Shown piece after piece: positions 1 to 9,060 of a DNA stretch of 64,000 bases (its first letter is position 1; each line of letters opens with the position of its first letter). The translations under genes and the position numbers were made by a program. The stretch lies in assembly GCF_014197055.1 (NCBI RefSeq), contig NZ_JACIEW010000001.1, positions 620,001 to 684,000 on the forward strand, in the 5' to 3' direction. The notes beneath the pieces are model-generated. The model ran no database searches. It saw only the letters and a program-made list of their open reading frames with translations, and was not told the DNA's origin. This DNA comes from Devosia subaequoris. Its GTDB lineage: Bacteria; Pseudomonadota; Alphaproteobacteria; Rhizobiales; Devosiaceae.

Positions 1-398
1 AACGAATTGCCGATCCGCTCGGAGCGTTCGACGAACAACTTGGCAATCGGAGGCGGGCATATCTCTTCGGTCGTTTCGCGGAAGAGGCGGAGCCAGCGCA
101 TGAAATGGATGTCGGTCAATTCGGGGATGGCGAGATGCTTGGGCATCGGGCGGCCATTGTAGCGTCCAGTTCCCAGCAGCATGGAACTCCAAAAATCGGC
201 AATCTTGTCCAGATGTGCTGGCCATTCCGCGTCCGGAATGACGCGATTGAAAATTGGACCGATGACATCGTCGCGGCGCGCACGGGCGTAGAACTCATCA
301 ACGACAGTGCGGATCATCGCCTCATCGAGCCCTTCGGGCGTCTCCCAACCAATGCGGTGCAATTGCCTGCCCACAGGCGGCCGATCATTGGGCGGCAT
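1..398 (-). CDS. group III truncated haemoglobin, C-terminus cut by window edge
   Basis: The ATG at 398 opens a minus-strand frame that stays open to base 1, giving 132 codons; the stop lies outside the window. The translation carries the group III pattern: FYARAR with the distal-pocket Tyr of helix B, then DKIADFW, MLLGTGRYNG, KHLAI with the proximal haem-ligand His, and HFMRWLRLF. Family members bind haem and are linked to oxygen and nitric oxide chemistry in the cytoplasm. The start overlaps the 3' end of the upstream regulator by 14 bases, so the two are almost certainly co-transcribed and translationally coupled. Only a few residues should be missing at the C-terminus. Confidence 0.88.
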   Translation of the reverse strand, partial: MPPNDRPPVGRQLHRIGWETPEGLDEAMIRTVVDEFYARARRDDVIGPIFNRVIPDAEWPAHLDKIADFWSSMLLGTGRYNGRPMPKHLAIPELTDIHFMRWLRLFRETTEEICPPPIAKLFVERSERIGNS

Positions 399-1059
399 TG
401 TCGATGCTCCTGATCGCATAGGTGCAGCGGCGCCCGCCTGAAACAATATGTTCCTGACGCTCGACCTCTACCTCCGGACCCAGCACGGACCGGAACACTT
501 CGAGTTCGGCACGGCAGAAACCCTGACAAGCCGTTGCGGCAGCGCAGATCGGACAATGATTTTCGACCAGCAGCATCGACCCGTCCGGCTGCTCGGTCCA
601 GGCGGCCATGTAGCCTTCCTGACTGCGCAGGTCAGCAAGCGCAGCAACCCTGGACTTGAGGTCCGTCGCCGCCCCTACCGCCGCTTCATATGCGCTGCGT
701 GTGTCGGTCTCGCGGGCGGTGATGATGGTGTCGAGCACATCCTCGCCGAGATGGTCGCGCACGATGTCGAGCAATTGCACCGTCAACGCTGCATGTGTAT
801 CGGGAAAGCGGGCCTGTGCCGCGGGCGCAAGGCTCCACAATTGGGTTGGTCTTCCAACGCCGCCGGCTGCGGTGTGCGCTTCCACCAGGCCTTCATCGGC
901 CAGACGCTGCAATTGCTGACGGACCGCCTCGCTGGTGGTCCCAAGGGCCTTGCCCAAGGCCGCCGCTGAGCGCGCACCGTGCATCTTGAGGGCCATAAGG
1001 ATGCGTTCGGCCGGGGTGCGAGGTGACCACACAGCATTTTCCAAGGCCGAACTTGACAT
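385..1059 (-). CDS. winged-helix regulator with a C-terminal cysteine cluster (probable Fe-S sensor)
   Basis: About 224 residues. The N-terminal 70 residues form a helix-turn-helix of the DeoR/ArsR-like COG2345 type (PAERILMALK, SEAVRQQLQRL, DEGLVE). The C-terminal third holds Cys159, Cys162, Cys168 and Cys172 (C-x2-C-x5-C-x3-C) plus a last Cys near 202. This resembles SufR-like regulators that carry an Fe-S cluster; cluster binding is inferred. It overlaps the truncated haemoglobin gene and is divergent from the superoxide dismutase gene, so it may sense NO or oxidative stress. The start is uncertain: ATGs at 1122, 1086 and 1059 are all in frame and none has a good ribosome site. I prefer 1059, which leaves room for promoters between the divergent genes. 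Confidence 0.8.
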   Translation of the reverse strand: MSSSALENAVWSPRTPAERILMALKMHGARSAAALGKALGTTSEAVRQQLQRLADEGLVEAHTAAGGVGRPTQLWSLAPAAQARFPDTHAALTVQLLDIVRDHLGEDVLDTIITARETDTRSAYEAAVGAATDLKSRVAALADLRSQEGYMAAWTEQPDGSMLLVENHCPICAAATACQGFCRAELEVFRSVLGPEVEVERQEHIVSGGRRCTYAIRSIDNAAQ

Positions 1060-1145
1060 ATCATCGCAAAGGGTTTTCAAAGCCATTGCTTGGAAATTAA
1101 CCCGGCGCGCACAAACTTGCAAGCCGAATGCGAAAGGACCCGAAC

Positions 1146-1748
1146 ATGACCTTCACGCTGCCCACCCTGACCTATTCGGCCAATGCGCTTGCCGCCAACG
1201 GCATGAGCCAGGAAACACTGGAGCTGCACCACGGCAAGCACCATCAGGCCTATGTCACTGCGCTTAATGGCTTCGTCGAAAAGATGCCGGAACTGGCCGG
1301 CAAGTCGCTTGAGGAGATCGTGATCTTCGCCAAGGACAAGCCCGATCTGGCGCCGGTGTTCAACAATGCCGGTCAACACTGGAACCATATTCACTTCTGG
1401 CAGGCGCTGGCCCCAGAGGGCGGTAAGCTGCCCGGCAAGCTGGAAGCCAAGGTCATCGAGGATTTTGGGTCTGTCGATGCGTTCAAAGATAGCTTCAAGA
1501 CCGCTGCAACCACGCAGTTCGGATCGGGTTGGGCCTGGCTGGTGCTGGGCACTGACGGCAAGCTCAAGACCACCAAAACCCCCAATGGCTCGAATCCGCT
1601 GGCCACTGGCGAAGGTAAAGTGTTGCTGGGCCTGGATGTCTGGGAGCACTCTTACTATGTCGACTTCCGCAACCGCAGGCCCGACTATGTCAGCAACTTC
1701 CTCGACAAGCTCGCGAATTACGAGTTCGCCGAGGCCAATCTGGGCTGA
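1146..1748 (+). CDS. sodB: superoxide dismutase, Fe/Mn family
   Basis: Two hundred residues, the usual length. All metal-ligand blocks are present: HHGKHH near residue 28, NNAGQHWNH near residue 80, and DVWEHSYY with the Asp and His ligands in the C-terminal third. The Gln before WNH is the position used by Fe-type enzymes, so Fe is the likelier metal, though rhizobial relatives can use either. It converts superoxide to hydrogen peroxide and oxygen in the cytoplasm. I chose the ATG at 1146 over the one at 1128 because the protein then begins MTFTLPTL like its family and has AAAGGA ten bases upstream. It is transcribed divergently from the Fe-S-type regulator. Confidence 0.95.
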   Translation: MTFTLPTLTYSANALAANGMSQETLELHHGKHHQAYVTALNGFVEKMPELAGKSLEEIVIFAKDKPDLAPVFNNAGQHWNHIHFWQALAPEGGKLPGKLEAKVIEDFGSVDAFKDSFKTAATTQFGSGWAWLVLGTDGKLKTTKTPNGSNPLATGEGKVLLGLDVWEHSYYVDFRNRRPDYVSNFLDKLANYEFAEANLG

Positions 1749-1820
1749 AGGTTCGCATTGAGCCGCGACATGGAAATGCGCGGCCCACCCCATCTATCCT
1801 CCCTCAGATTGGGAGGTGCA

Positions 1821-1841
1821 GGCCGGTGTTTTGCACCGGCC
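1821..1841. terminator. hairpin downstream of sodB
   Basis: A perfect 8-base inverted repeat, GGCCGGTG and CACCGGCC, with a 5-base loop lies about 75 bases past the sodB stop. An outer pair, GTGCA and TGCAC, can extend it. No run of T follows, so it is either a Rho-assisted end or an mRNA-stabilising hairpin. Confidence 0.4.
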
Positions 1842-1868
1842 ACATTGCACTGGTAGCCTGTTTCCACC

Positions 1869-2420
1869 ATGACTATCCCCATGCCCGAGTTTGAATTGCC
1901 CGACACCATGGCTTTGAGGCCACTGCGCCGACCAGCCATCAACGACGCCGAGTTCCGTGCCGCCATGTCTGGCCTGGCTTCAAGTGTCCACGTCGTTACC
2001 GCACGGCGCGGGGACGAACGGGTGGGGCGGACGGTGACATCCGTGCTGTCGCTATCGGCCCAGCCGCCCGCCATTCTGGTTTCTATCGACATCGTGAGCC
2101 GATTGGCCGACCTGATTGCCAAGACCGGTTGCTTCTCCCTGGCCATGTTGTCGGCTGGGCAGGAGGAGATTGCTGATGCCTTCGCCGGCCGCGTGGAACC
2201 GGCCGACAGGTTCGGCATCGGGCAGTGGGGAAGCTGGCCTTCGGGACAGCCCTATCTTCAGGGGGCGGTCACGGCACTGGACTGTGAGGTGATCGGTGCG
2301 ATGGAAACAGGCACACATGTCCTGTTCGCCGGCGCAATCATCGAGGCGGAAAGCAGTACCGGTGCAAGCCCGCTGCTTTGGCATCGGCATGGCTATCGCG
2401 CATTGCGCGGGGTCGACTGA
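1869..2420 (+). CDS. flavin reductase family protein
   Basis: One hundred and eighty-three residues with the split-barrel FMN-binding fold of the flavin reductase (DIM6/NTAB, HpaC-like) family. Recognisable blocks are FRAAMSGLASSVHVVTA, GRTVTSVLSLSAQPPAILVS and the central CFSLAMLS, and the end reads LLWHRHGYRAL. Members reduce FMN or FAD with NAD(P)H and usually feed a partner flavin monooxygenase, or carry out small oxidoreductions. No monooxygenase lies next to it, so the partner cannot be named. Several in-frame ATGs occur in the first 15 codons, so the exact start is open. Confidence 0.85.
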   Translation: MTIPMPEFELPDTMALRPLRRPAINDAEFRAAMSGLASSVHVVTARRGDERVGRTVTSVLSLSAQPPAILVSIDIVSRLADLIAKTGCFSLAMLSAGQEEIADAFAGRVEPADRFGIGQWGSWPSGQPYLQGAVTALDCEVIGAMETGTHVLFAGAIIEAESSTGASPLLWHRHGYRALRGVD

Positions 2421-2506
2421 CAGGCTCGGCAATGCCACACTTCGGGCAGGCGGTCTGGCAACTTCTGCGGCCGCACGACGTTGACCCCGTAAAACGGGAA
2501 CTAATC

Positions 2507-2785
2507 GTGCCAAAATATTACTTTCACTACCGTACTGACGAAGCGCTGATCCGCGATGAATCCGGCAGCGACCACCCCGATCTGGATGCTGCAGAGCAGA
2601 GTGCCGCAGAGATGGGCCGGGCCATTATTGAAAAAGTGGCGGGTGAAGGGGGCGAGATGGACGCCCCCCGCTCTATCGAAATTACCGATGCCGCCGGGCA
2701 CGACCTGCTCTATGTCGTGTTCTGGGCTGGCCCAAAGGTCGGCGATGGTCCCGCCACCCCGATTGAACCGGCAACGGTCCACTAG
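2507..2785 (+). CDS. DUF6894 family small protein
   Basis: Ninety-two residues from a GTG start, beginning with PKYYFHYRTDE. Further blocks are DLDAAEQSAAEMGRAIIEKVA, ending in YVVFWAGPK. This is the typical small DUF6894 fold of Hyphomicrobiales: an N-terminal YYFH strand, an Asp-rich turn and an alanine-rich helix. No biochemical function is known. A longer frame runs upstream, but those residues do not fit the family and overlap a GC-rich spacer, so the GTG at 2507 is preferred. A strong hairpin follows the stop. Confidence 0.8.
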   Translation: MPKYYFHYRTDEALIRDESGSDHPDLDAAEQSAAEMGRAIIEKVAGEGGEMDAPRSIEITDAAGHDLLYVVFWAGPKVGDGPATPIEPATVH

Positions 2786-2823
2786 TCACTCAATCAACTC
2801 GCTTCATCGCTTTTAGCGCAACG

Positions 2824-2857
2824 ATGGCGGCCAACCCGGCCGCCATTTGTGCTTTTT
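2824..2857 (+). terminator. Rho-independent terminator after the DUF6894 gene
   Basis: The 9-base perfect inverted repeat ATGGCGGCC and GGCCGCCAT has a 5-base loop and is followed by TTGTGCTTTTT. It lies 38 bases after the stop codon. Confidence 0.8.
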
Positions 2858-2875
2858 CGGAGCGCCTGATCGCGT

Positions 2876-2974
2876 CTACCCGAACATTGCTCCGGCGTGA
2901 ACGGTCACCATAAAGCCGAACAGCAAGGCCGCAGCCAGACCGATATAGGACACATAGTGGGACAGTTTGGGCAT
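2876..2974 (-). CDS. possible 32-residue single-span membrane peptide
   Basis: An open frame of 32 codons on the minus strand starts MPKLSHYVSYIG and continues with a hydrophobic stretch (LAAALLFGFMVTV) before ending HAGAMFG. One transmembrane helix is predicted by eye. Support beyond the reading frame is a plausible promoter (TTGTTA, 17 bases, TAGACT) ending about 30 bases upstream and a partial ribosome site, AGCAGG, seven bases before the ATG. I do not recognise the family. It fills a gap of about 430 bases between the DUF6894 gene and the glutamate dehydrogenase gene. Confidence 0.42.
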   Translation of the reverse strand: MPKLSHYVSYIGLAAALLFGFMVTVHAGAMFG

Positions 2975-3002
2975 GGAGGAACCTGCTTTCAAAACTGTAT
3001 TA

Positions 3003-3031
3003 AGTCTACAGGACTAGTAGTGTTTTAACAA
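3003..3031 (-). promoter_or_regulatory. candidate sigma-70 promoter for the small membrane peptide
   Basis: Read on the minus strand: TTGTTA at 3031-3026, a 17-base spacer, then TAGACT at 3008-3003. The predicted start of transcription is near 2996, about 20 bases before the ATG at 2974. Confidence 0.4.
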
Positions 3032-3211
3032 GTCGTAAACGTGTTGCGGAGTTGTGGCGGCGGGAAACGGTTTGCCCGATTGTGGCGTTCGAGAGAAACG
3101 TTGTGCTGGCCCATACGGTTGAGCGGGGCGGATCGAATTCCAACCTTGGTGGTGCAGACACTGTCATCCGAGGTGCATAAGGTAGGGCTGCGAGTCACGG
3201 GGAAGCTTGGG

Positions 3212-6200
3212 ATGACGACTAGGGTCAAGGCACGATTGCTGGAGCTGGCCAAATCGAAGTCGGCGGGCGATGACAGCCTGCAACGTCTTCTCGTTGCGGC
3301 GATTTCTGCTGCCGACGCGGACGATCTGGAGCGGCAGGATGGCGATGCGCTGATTGCTGCTCTGACCACCAGTCATGAGCGGCTGACGACCACCCCACAG
3401 GGCGCGACGCGTGTTGCAACCACCGCGCCTGCTGGTCCGGGAGAGCCGCTTCTGCTCGATGTCGTCTGCCCCGACATGCCGTTCATCGTGGACAGTGCCC
3501 TGGCCGCATTGCGGGCCATGGGTGGCACAATCCGGATGTTCGCCCATCCTGTACTGCATGTTGCCAATGGCGCCGTAGTGCCCCAGGGGGGCGAGAGCGT
3601 CAGCATGCTGCATATTCAAAGCGACCCGGTCGCCGACGCGAATGCGCTGATCGAGGAAATGCAGACGACGCTGCTGGAGGTGGCGCGCGCCGTTGCCGAC
3701 TGGCAGCCCATGCTGGAGCGGGTGCGGCGCGCATCCGATGGCCTTGGGCACCTCAGGGCCGGGCAGCGCGATGAGCCAGAGCGGTTCATCGAATGGTTGA
3801 TCGAGCACAATTTCACCTTTCTCGGTTGCCGGGAATACCGCCTGGAAGGCGATGTGCTGCTACCTGTGGCGGGCACCGGGCTGGGCATCCTGCGCGACGA
3901 AGACCTCAAGGTCCTCCGCAGCGGCCCGCATTACGTGGAAAGCACGCCGCAATTGGTGGATTTCGTCGAGGGCCCAGAGCCCCTGCTCGTTACCAAGGCC
4001 AATGTGCGTGCCCGCGTGCATCGGCGCACCCATCTGGATTATGTGGGGATCAAACTGTTCGACGCGACAGGGAAAGCGAGTGGCGAACTGCGCGTGGTGG
4101 GACACTATACCGCCCAGGCCTTGGCGACCCCGCACACCGATGTACCGATCATTCGGCGCAAGATCGCCGATGTGATGCGCCAGTCCGGCGTCGATCCGCT
4201 GGGACATGCCGGCCGCACTCTGTTGGGGGCGCTGGAGAGCTATCCCAGGGACGAGCTGTTCCAGATAGATACACCGCAGCTCGCCGAGTTCGCCAGCGCC
4301 ATCGCCGGGCTTTATGATCGGCCCCGCGTGCGGGTGCTGCCGCGGATCGACCGGTTCGACAATTTCGTCTCCATTCTCGTCTATGTGCCCCGCGACCGCT
4401 ATGACGGCGCGGTTCGCGCCCGGATCACGCATTATCTCGCTGATCTCTATGATGGGCGCGTTTCGGCTTACTATCCGCATTTTCCCGAGGGGGATCTGGT
4501 GCGGCTGCACGTGATCATCGGGCGCAATGGCGGGGCAACGCCGCAGCCCGACCGGCGGGCACTGGAGACAGGCGTCGAGGCGCTGACGCATGATTTTTCC
4601 GACATGCTGATGGCGGCGGCCACCGAACAGGCGGCAGTCAGTGACTGGAAACAGGCCTTTTCGGGCGCCTATCAGAGCCGCAATGATGCACAGGACGCAT
4701 TGCGCGATATCGCGGTGTTCGAGGGGCTGGACGATGACGGCGTGGCCATTCGCCTGGTGAGGCGAACCGGCACGGATGGAGCGCTGGGGCTAAAATTCTA
4801 TCACGAAGGCACGGCGATTCCGCTGTCCGATCGCGTGCCCATGCTGGAGCATTTCGGGTTCCGGGTGATCGACGAGCGCACCTACACCATCGTGCCGCGC
4901 GATGGGGTCGAACGTTATCTGCACGATATGGTGCTCGAATTGCACGAGGACGGCAACATCGACGTTCTGGCGCGCGCAGCAGCCATTGAGGCGGGTCTGC
5001 TGGCTGTGTGGATGGGCCAGGCGGAGAGCGACCAGCTCAACGCGCTGGTGACCCTGGCTGGTCTGGAGTGGAGCGACGCTGCCCTGCTACGGGCCTTGTC
5101 GCGCTATTTGCGGCAGGTCGGCACCTCCCATTCGCAGCGCTATATCGCCAGGGCGCTGGTGACGCAGCGGGCGGCTGCGCAAGCGCTGGTGGCACTGTTC
5201 GCTGCGCTGCACGAACCTGACCTGATCGATCGTGACCATGCTGCCGAGGACGCACGCGCGGCCATTGCCGCGGCGCTCGACCAGATATCCTCGCTCGATG
5301 AAGACACCATTGTGCGGCGCTTCTGGAACCTGATTGAAGCGTCGCTGCGCACCAATGCCTGGCAGCGCGACGAAAACGGAAACAGACGGGCTGCGCTCGC
5401 CATCAAATTCGACAGCCACAAGGTCGAGGGCATGATCGCGCCCCGGCCCTATCGCGAAATCTCGGTCTATTCGCCACGTGTGGAAGGGGTGCACCTGCGT
5501 TTTGGCGCCATCGCACGCGGTGGGTTGCGCTGGTCGGACCGCCCCGAGGATTTCCGCACCGAAGTGCTGGGCCTGGTCAAGGCGCAACAGGTCAAGAACG
5601 CGGTGATCGTTCCGGTGGGGGCCAAGGGCGGATTTGTGCCCAAGCGCCTGACGGCGGGGATGGCACGCGAGGCCTGGCTGGAGGAAGGCCGGGACAGCTA
5701 CAAGGTCTTTATCGGCGCCCTGCTCGATGTGACCGACAATCTTGTCGATGGCGTTGTGGTGCCGCCGGCTGATGTGATGCGCCGCGACGGTGACGACCCC
5801 TATCTGGTGGTCGCGGCCGATAAAGGCACGGCGAGCTTTTCCGATATCGCCAACGGCATTGCCACGGCGCGCGACTTCTGGCTGGGCGACGCGTTCGCCT
5901 CGGGTGGCTCTGCGGGTTACGATCACAAGAAGATGGGCATTACGGCGCGCGGCGGTTGGGAGGCCGTGAAGCGCCATTTCCGCGAGATGGATCGCGATAT
6001 CCAGAAAGAACCGTTCACCGTCGTTGGCGTGGGCGACATGAGCGGCGATGTGTTCGGCAATGGGATGTTGCTCAGCCGCGAGATCCGGCTAGTGGCCGCG
6101 TTCGACCATCGGGACATTTTCATCGATCCGGATCCGGATGCTGCGACCAGCTTCGCCGAGCGCGAGCGGCTCTTCCAATTGCCGCGATCGAGCTGGCAGG

Positions 6201-7885
6201 ATTATGAGAAGGGGCTGATATCCGAGGGCGGCGGTGTATTCTCGCGGTCGCTGAAGTCCATCCCGCTCAGCCCGCAAATGCAGGCTGTTCTCGGGCTGGA
6301 AAAGGACGCTGCACCGCCCTCAGAGATTATTCGGGTCATCCTGATGGCACAGGTGGATCTGCTCTGGTTCGGGGGTATCGGCACCTATATCAGGGCGAGT
6401 GACGAAGACGACGCCAAGGTGGGCGACCGTGCCAATGATGCGATCCGCGTCACGGCGGATCAGGTACGCGCCAAGGTGGTTGGCGAAGGCGCCAATCTGG
6501 GTTTGACCCAGCGCGGACGCATTGCCTATGCGCTGAGCGGCGGACGGATCAACACGGACGCGATCGACAATTCGGCCGGGGTGAATTCCTCGGACCTTGA
6601 AGTCAATATCAAGATCGCGCTGGCCTCTGTGGTGGCATCGGGCACTCTACCGATGGCCGAGCGCAACGCTTTCCTGGCGTCGATGACCGAGGAAGTGGCA
6701 GCGCTTTGCCTGCGCAACAACTACTTGCAAACGCTGGCCATATCGCTGGCCGAGCGCGCGGGTCTGGCCGAGTTGCCCGACCATCGCGTGCTGATCGAGG
6801 GGCTCGAGGAGCGTGGCCTGCTCAACCGGGCCGTCGAGTTCCTGCCCAATGATGCCACGCTCGATGCGCGGGCCGCCGAAGGGCGCGGCCTTGTCCGGCC
6901 CGAACTGGCGGTAATCCTGGCCTATGCCAAGTTGACCCTGTTCGACGACCTGCTGGCGGGCACCGCCATCGATGAGCCTTATCTGGCTGGAGAACTGTTC
7001 CGCTACTTCCCGGAGACTCTGCACAAAAGCTACCCAGAGCAGGTCCAGGCCCACCGGCTGAAGCGCGAGGTGATCGCCACGGTGCTGGCCAACGCCATGA
7101 TCAATCGCGGCGGGCCTGCATTCGTCTCTGAACTCACGGCGGCGACCAGTGCCAGCGCAGGCGAAGTAGCCCTAGCTTATGCTGCGGTGCGCGACGCATA
7201 TGGTCTGCGCAGTCTCAATGCTCAGATCGATGCGCTGGACGGCGCCCTGCCCGGGTCAGTGCAATTGGCGCTCTACGCGCAGGTGGAGGCTCTGCTGCGC
7301 CAGGAGGTCCTGTGGTTCCTGCGCAATGCATCGGTTACCAGAGGGCTGGCCGAGCTGGTTGCGCGGCATCGCGACGGTGTAACGCAACTGGCGGCGGCCG
7401 AGGGCCTGCTGCCCGAGGATCAACGCCAAGCGCTTGAGGTGCGGATCAGCGGGTTGATGACGCATGGTGTTCCCGAGGCTCTGGCGCAGCGCATCGGCGC
7501 CCTGCCCTTCCTCAGTCATGCCAGCGACATAGTGCTGGTCGCAGAGCGCGGGAATGTGGATCTGACCAGAGCAGCCAAGGCCTATTTCGGCGTTGCTGGA
7601 TTGTTTGACCTGTTCCGCATTATCGAGGATGGCCGCGCTATCGTTCTGGGCGACCGGTTCGACCGCATGGCGCTGGACCGTGCTTTGGCCAATCTGATGC
7701 GCGCGCTGCGCGACCTGGCAGCCGATGTTCTGGTCGCAGGAAGTGTCGATGACTTCGTGGCGCAGCGTTCTGTTGCGTTGGCGAGGTCGGTGGCGGCGGT
7801 GAAAGAATTGACTGAGGGCGGCATTACCGTCTCGCGGTTGAGCGTGGCTGCGGGTTTGCTGACCGATCTGGCGCGAGAAGGATAA
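3212..7885 (+). CDS. gdhB: NAD-specific glutamate dehydrogenase, large (~180 kDa) type
   Basis: About 1557 residues, matching the giant NAD-GDH class found in many Proteobacteria. It oxidises glutamate to 2-oxoglutarate and ammonium, feeding amino-acid carbon into the TCA cycle. The central catalytic domain shows RWSDRPEDFRTEVLGL and VPVGAKGGF with the catalytic Lys near residue 804, and the dinucleotide-binding segment GVGDMSGDVFGNG is near 940. N-terminal ACT-like regulatory regions and a long C-terminal domain are typical of the class. The frame runs back to 3041, but those extra 57 residues are Cys/Arg-rich and unlike the family; the ATG at 3212, preceded by GGGGAAG, is the likely start. 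No clear terminator follows. Confidence 0.95.
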   Translation: MTTRVKARLLELAKSKSAGDDSLQRLLVAAISAADADDLERQDGDALIAALTTSHERLTTTPQGATRVATTAPAGPGEPLLLDVVCPDMPFIVDSALAALRAMGGTIRMFAHPVLHVANGAVVPQGGESVSMLHIQSDPVADANALIEEMQTTLLEVARAVADWQPMLERVRRASDGLGHLRAGQRDEPERFIEWLIEHNFTFLGCREYRLEGDVLLPVAGTGLGILRDEDLKVLRSGPHYVESTPQLVDFVEGPEPLLVTKANVRARVHRRTHLDYVGIKLFDATGKASGELRVVGHYTAQALATPHTDVPIIRRKIADVMRQSGVDPLGHAGRTLLGALESYPRDELFQIDTPQLAEFASAIAGLYDRPRVRVLPRIDRFDNFVSILVYVPRDRYDGAVRARITHYLADLYDGRVSAYYPHFPEGDLVRLHVIIGRNGGATPQPDRRALETGVEALTHDFSDMLMAAATEQAAVSDWKQAFSGAYQSRNDAQDALRDIAVFEGLDDDGVAIRLVRRTGTDGALGLKFYHEGTAIPLSDRVPMLEHFGFRVIDERTYTIVPRDGVERYLHDMVLELHEDGNIDVLARAAAIEAGLLAVWMGQAESDQLNALVTLAGLEWSDAALLRALSRYLRQVGTSHSQRYIARALVTQRAAAQALVALFAALHEPDLIDRDHAAEDARAAIAAALDQISSLDEDTIVRRFWNLIEASLRTNAWQRDENGNRRAALAIKFDSHKVEGMIAPRPYREISVYSPRVEGVHLRFGAIARGGLRWSDRPEDFRTEVLGLVKAQQVKNAVIVPVGAKGGFVPKRLTAGMAREAWLEEGRDSYKVFIGALLDVTDNLVDGVVVPPADVMRRDGDDPYLVVAADKGTASFSDIANGIATARDFWLGDAFASGGSAGYDHKKMGITARGGWEAVKRHFREMDRDIQKEPFTVVGVGDMSGDVFGNGMLLSREIRLVAAFDHRDIFIDPDPDAATSFAERERLFQLPRSSWQDYEKGLISEGGGVFSRSLKSIPLSPQMQAVLGLEKDAAPPSEIIRVILMAQVDLLWFGGIGTYIRASDEDDAKVGDRANDAIRVTADQVRAKVVGEGANLGLTQRGRIAYALSGGRINTDAIDNSAGVNSSDLEVNIKIALASVVASGTLPMAERNAFLASMTEEVAALCLRNNYLQTLAISLAERAGLAELPDHRVLIEGLEERGLLNRAVEFLPNDATLDARAAEGRGLVRPELAVILAYAKLTLFDDLLAGTAIDEPYLAGELFRYFPETLHKSYPEQVQAHRLKREVIATVLANAMINRGGPAFVSELTAATSASAGEVALAYAAVRDAYGLRSLNAQIDALDGALPGSVQLALYAQVEALLRQEVLWFLRNASVTRGLAELVARHRDGVTQLAAAEGLLPEDQRQALEVRISGLMTHGVPEALAQRIGALPFLSHASDIVLVAERGNVDLTRAAKAYFGVAGLFDLFRIIEDGRAIVLGDRFDRMALDRALANLMRALRDLAADVLVAGSVDDFVAQRSVALARSVAAVKELTEGGITVSRLSVAAGLLTDLAREG

Positions 7886-7971
7886 CGACGCGCGCCTCCC
7901 TCACCCGAAAGTCGGCCTTGTATGGTTGGTCCGTTTGTCGAAGGTGGGCCACAGCAAATGGAGACTTGCCA

Positions 7972-8919
7972 ATGACTGATCTCGCCCAGTGGCTGAGCAC
8001 GCAAACCGATGATGCCGATCTCAGCCATGCCATATTGTCGATGGCTGCCGCCGGTGCAGAAATTGCCGCTGTGCTGCGTCAGGCCCCCATCGCCGGGCAA
8101 ACTGGACTGGCCGGATCGGACAACGTGCAGGGTGAGGCGCAAAAGGCGCTCGATGTGATCTCAAACGACATTGTTTTGAATCACTTGGAGGCAAATGCGG
8201 CCATTTCGATTCTGGTATCGGAAGAGCTGGATGAAGCCGTTGAACTATCGAGTCAGGGCCGGTTGATCGTGGCCACTGACCCCCTGGATGGTTCTTCAAA
8301 CCTCGACGTAAATGTTACCGTAGGAACGATTTTCTCGGTTCTGGCGAGCGCAGGCGGGCCGCTGCAAAAGGGGCGGGCGCAGTTGGCCGCTGGCTATGTC
8401 GCCTATGGGCCGGCGGCGAGCCTGGTGGTGCGGATCGAGGGGCCGACCAGCATCTTTACGCTCAGCGACAAGGGCGACTGGGTGCAGACAGTGGCCGAGG
8501 CGAAGGTGCCGGTCGCGTCGGGCGAATTCGCCATCAATACCGCACGTGAACGCTTCTGGGATGCCGCAACGAGCGGCTATGTGCGCGAGAACATTGCGGG
8601 CGAAACCGGCCCGGCGGGCAAGCGCTACAATATGCGCTGGGTGGGCTCGATGGTCGCCGACATTCATCGCATCCTGATGCGGGGCGGTATTTTCCTCTAT
8701 CCGCTAGACAGCGAGACCGTCGCCAAGGGCGGACGGCTGCGGCTGCTTTACGAGGCAAATCCAATGGCCTGGCTCGTTGAGGGCGCCGGTGGCCGATCAA
8801 CGACCGGGACACAGGATATACTCGAGGTCGAGCCCACCGATATTCACCAGCGCGTACCGGTGGTTCTTGGCTCGGCAGACGAGGTGAAGCGGGTGGAAGA
8901 CTGGTATCGAAAGGGCTAG
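7972..8919 (+). CDS. fbp: class 1 fructose-1,6-bisphosphatase
   Basis: Three hundred and fifteen residues. The metal-binding signature DPLDGSSN begins at Asp103, and the sugar-phosphate site includes MRWVGSMVADIHR and the downstream GGRLRLLYEANPM. It hydrolyses fructose-1,6-bisphosphate to fructose-6-phosphate for gluconeogenesis in the cytoplasm. The ATG at 7972 has GGAGA seven bases upstream and gives a normal N-terminus; the in-frame ATG at 7918 would add an unrelated Trp/Arg-rich leader. It sits at the head of a run of plus-strand metabolic genes, but the 140-base gap to the next gene suggests separate transcription. Confidence 0.93.
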   Translation: MTDLAQWLSTQTDDADLSHAILSMAAAGAEIAAVLRQAPIAGQTGLAGSDNVQGEAQKALDVISNDIVLNHLEANAAISILVSEELDEAVELSSQGRLIVATDPLDGSSNLDVNVTVGTIFSVLASAGGPLQKGRAQLAAGYVAYGPAASLVVRIEGPTSIFTLSDKGDWVQTVAEAKVPVASGEFAINTARERFWDAATSGYVRENIAGETGPAGKRYNMRWVGSMVADIHRILMRGGIFLYPLDSETVAKGGRLRLLYEANPMAWLVEGAGGRSTTGTQDILEVEPTDIHQRVPVVLGSADEVKRVEDWYRKG

Positions 8920-9060
8920 CCGACGAGTTGCTCTGCCTCGAAGCCAAGGCTCGCAAAGCTAGTCTCGCTCAGTACCTTCCAGGAATTGCAACGTTCTCAT
9001 TGTTTCGCTAGAACTCCCGCCGAAGATGACCGGCGCTTGAGCAAGCCGGGAGGAGCCAGC

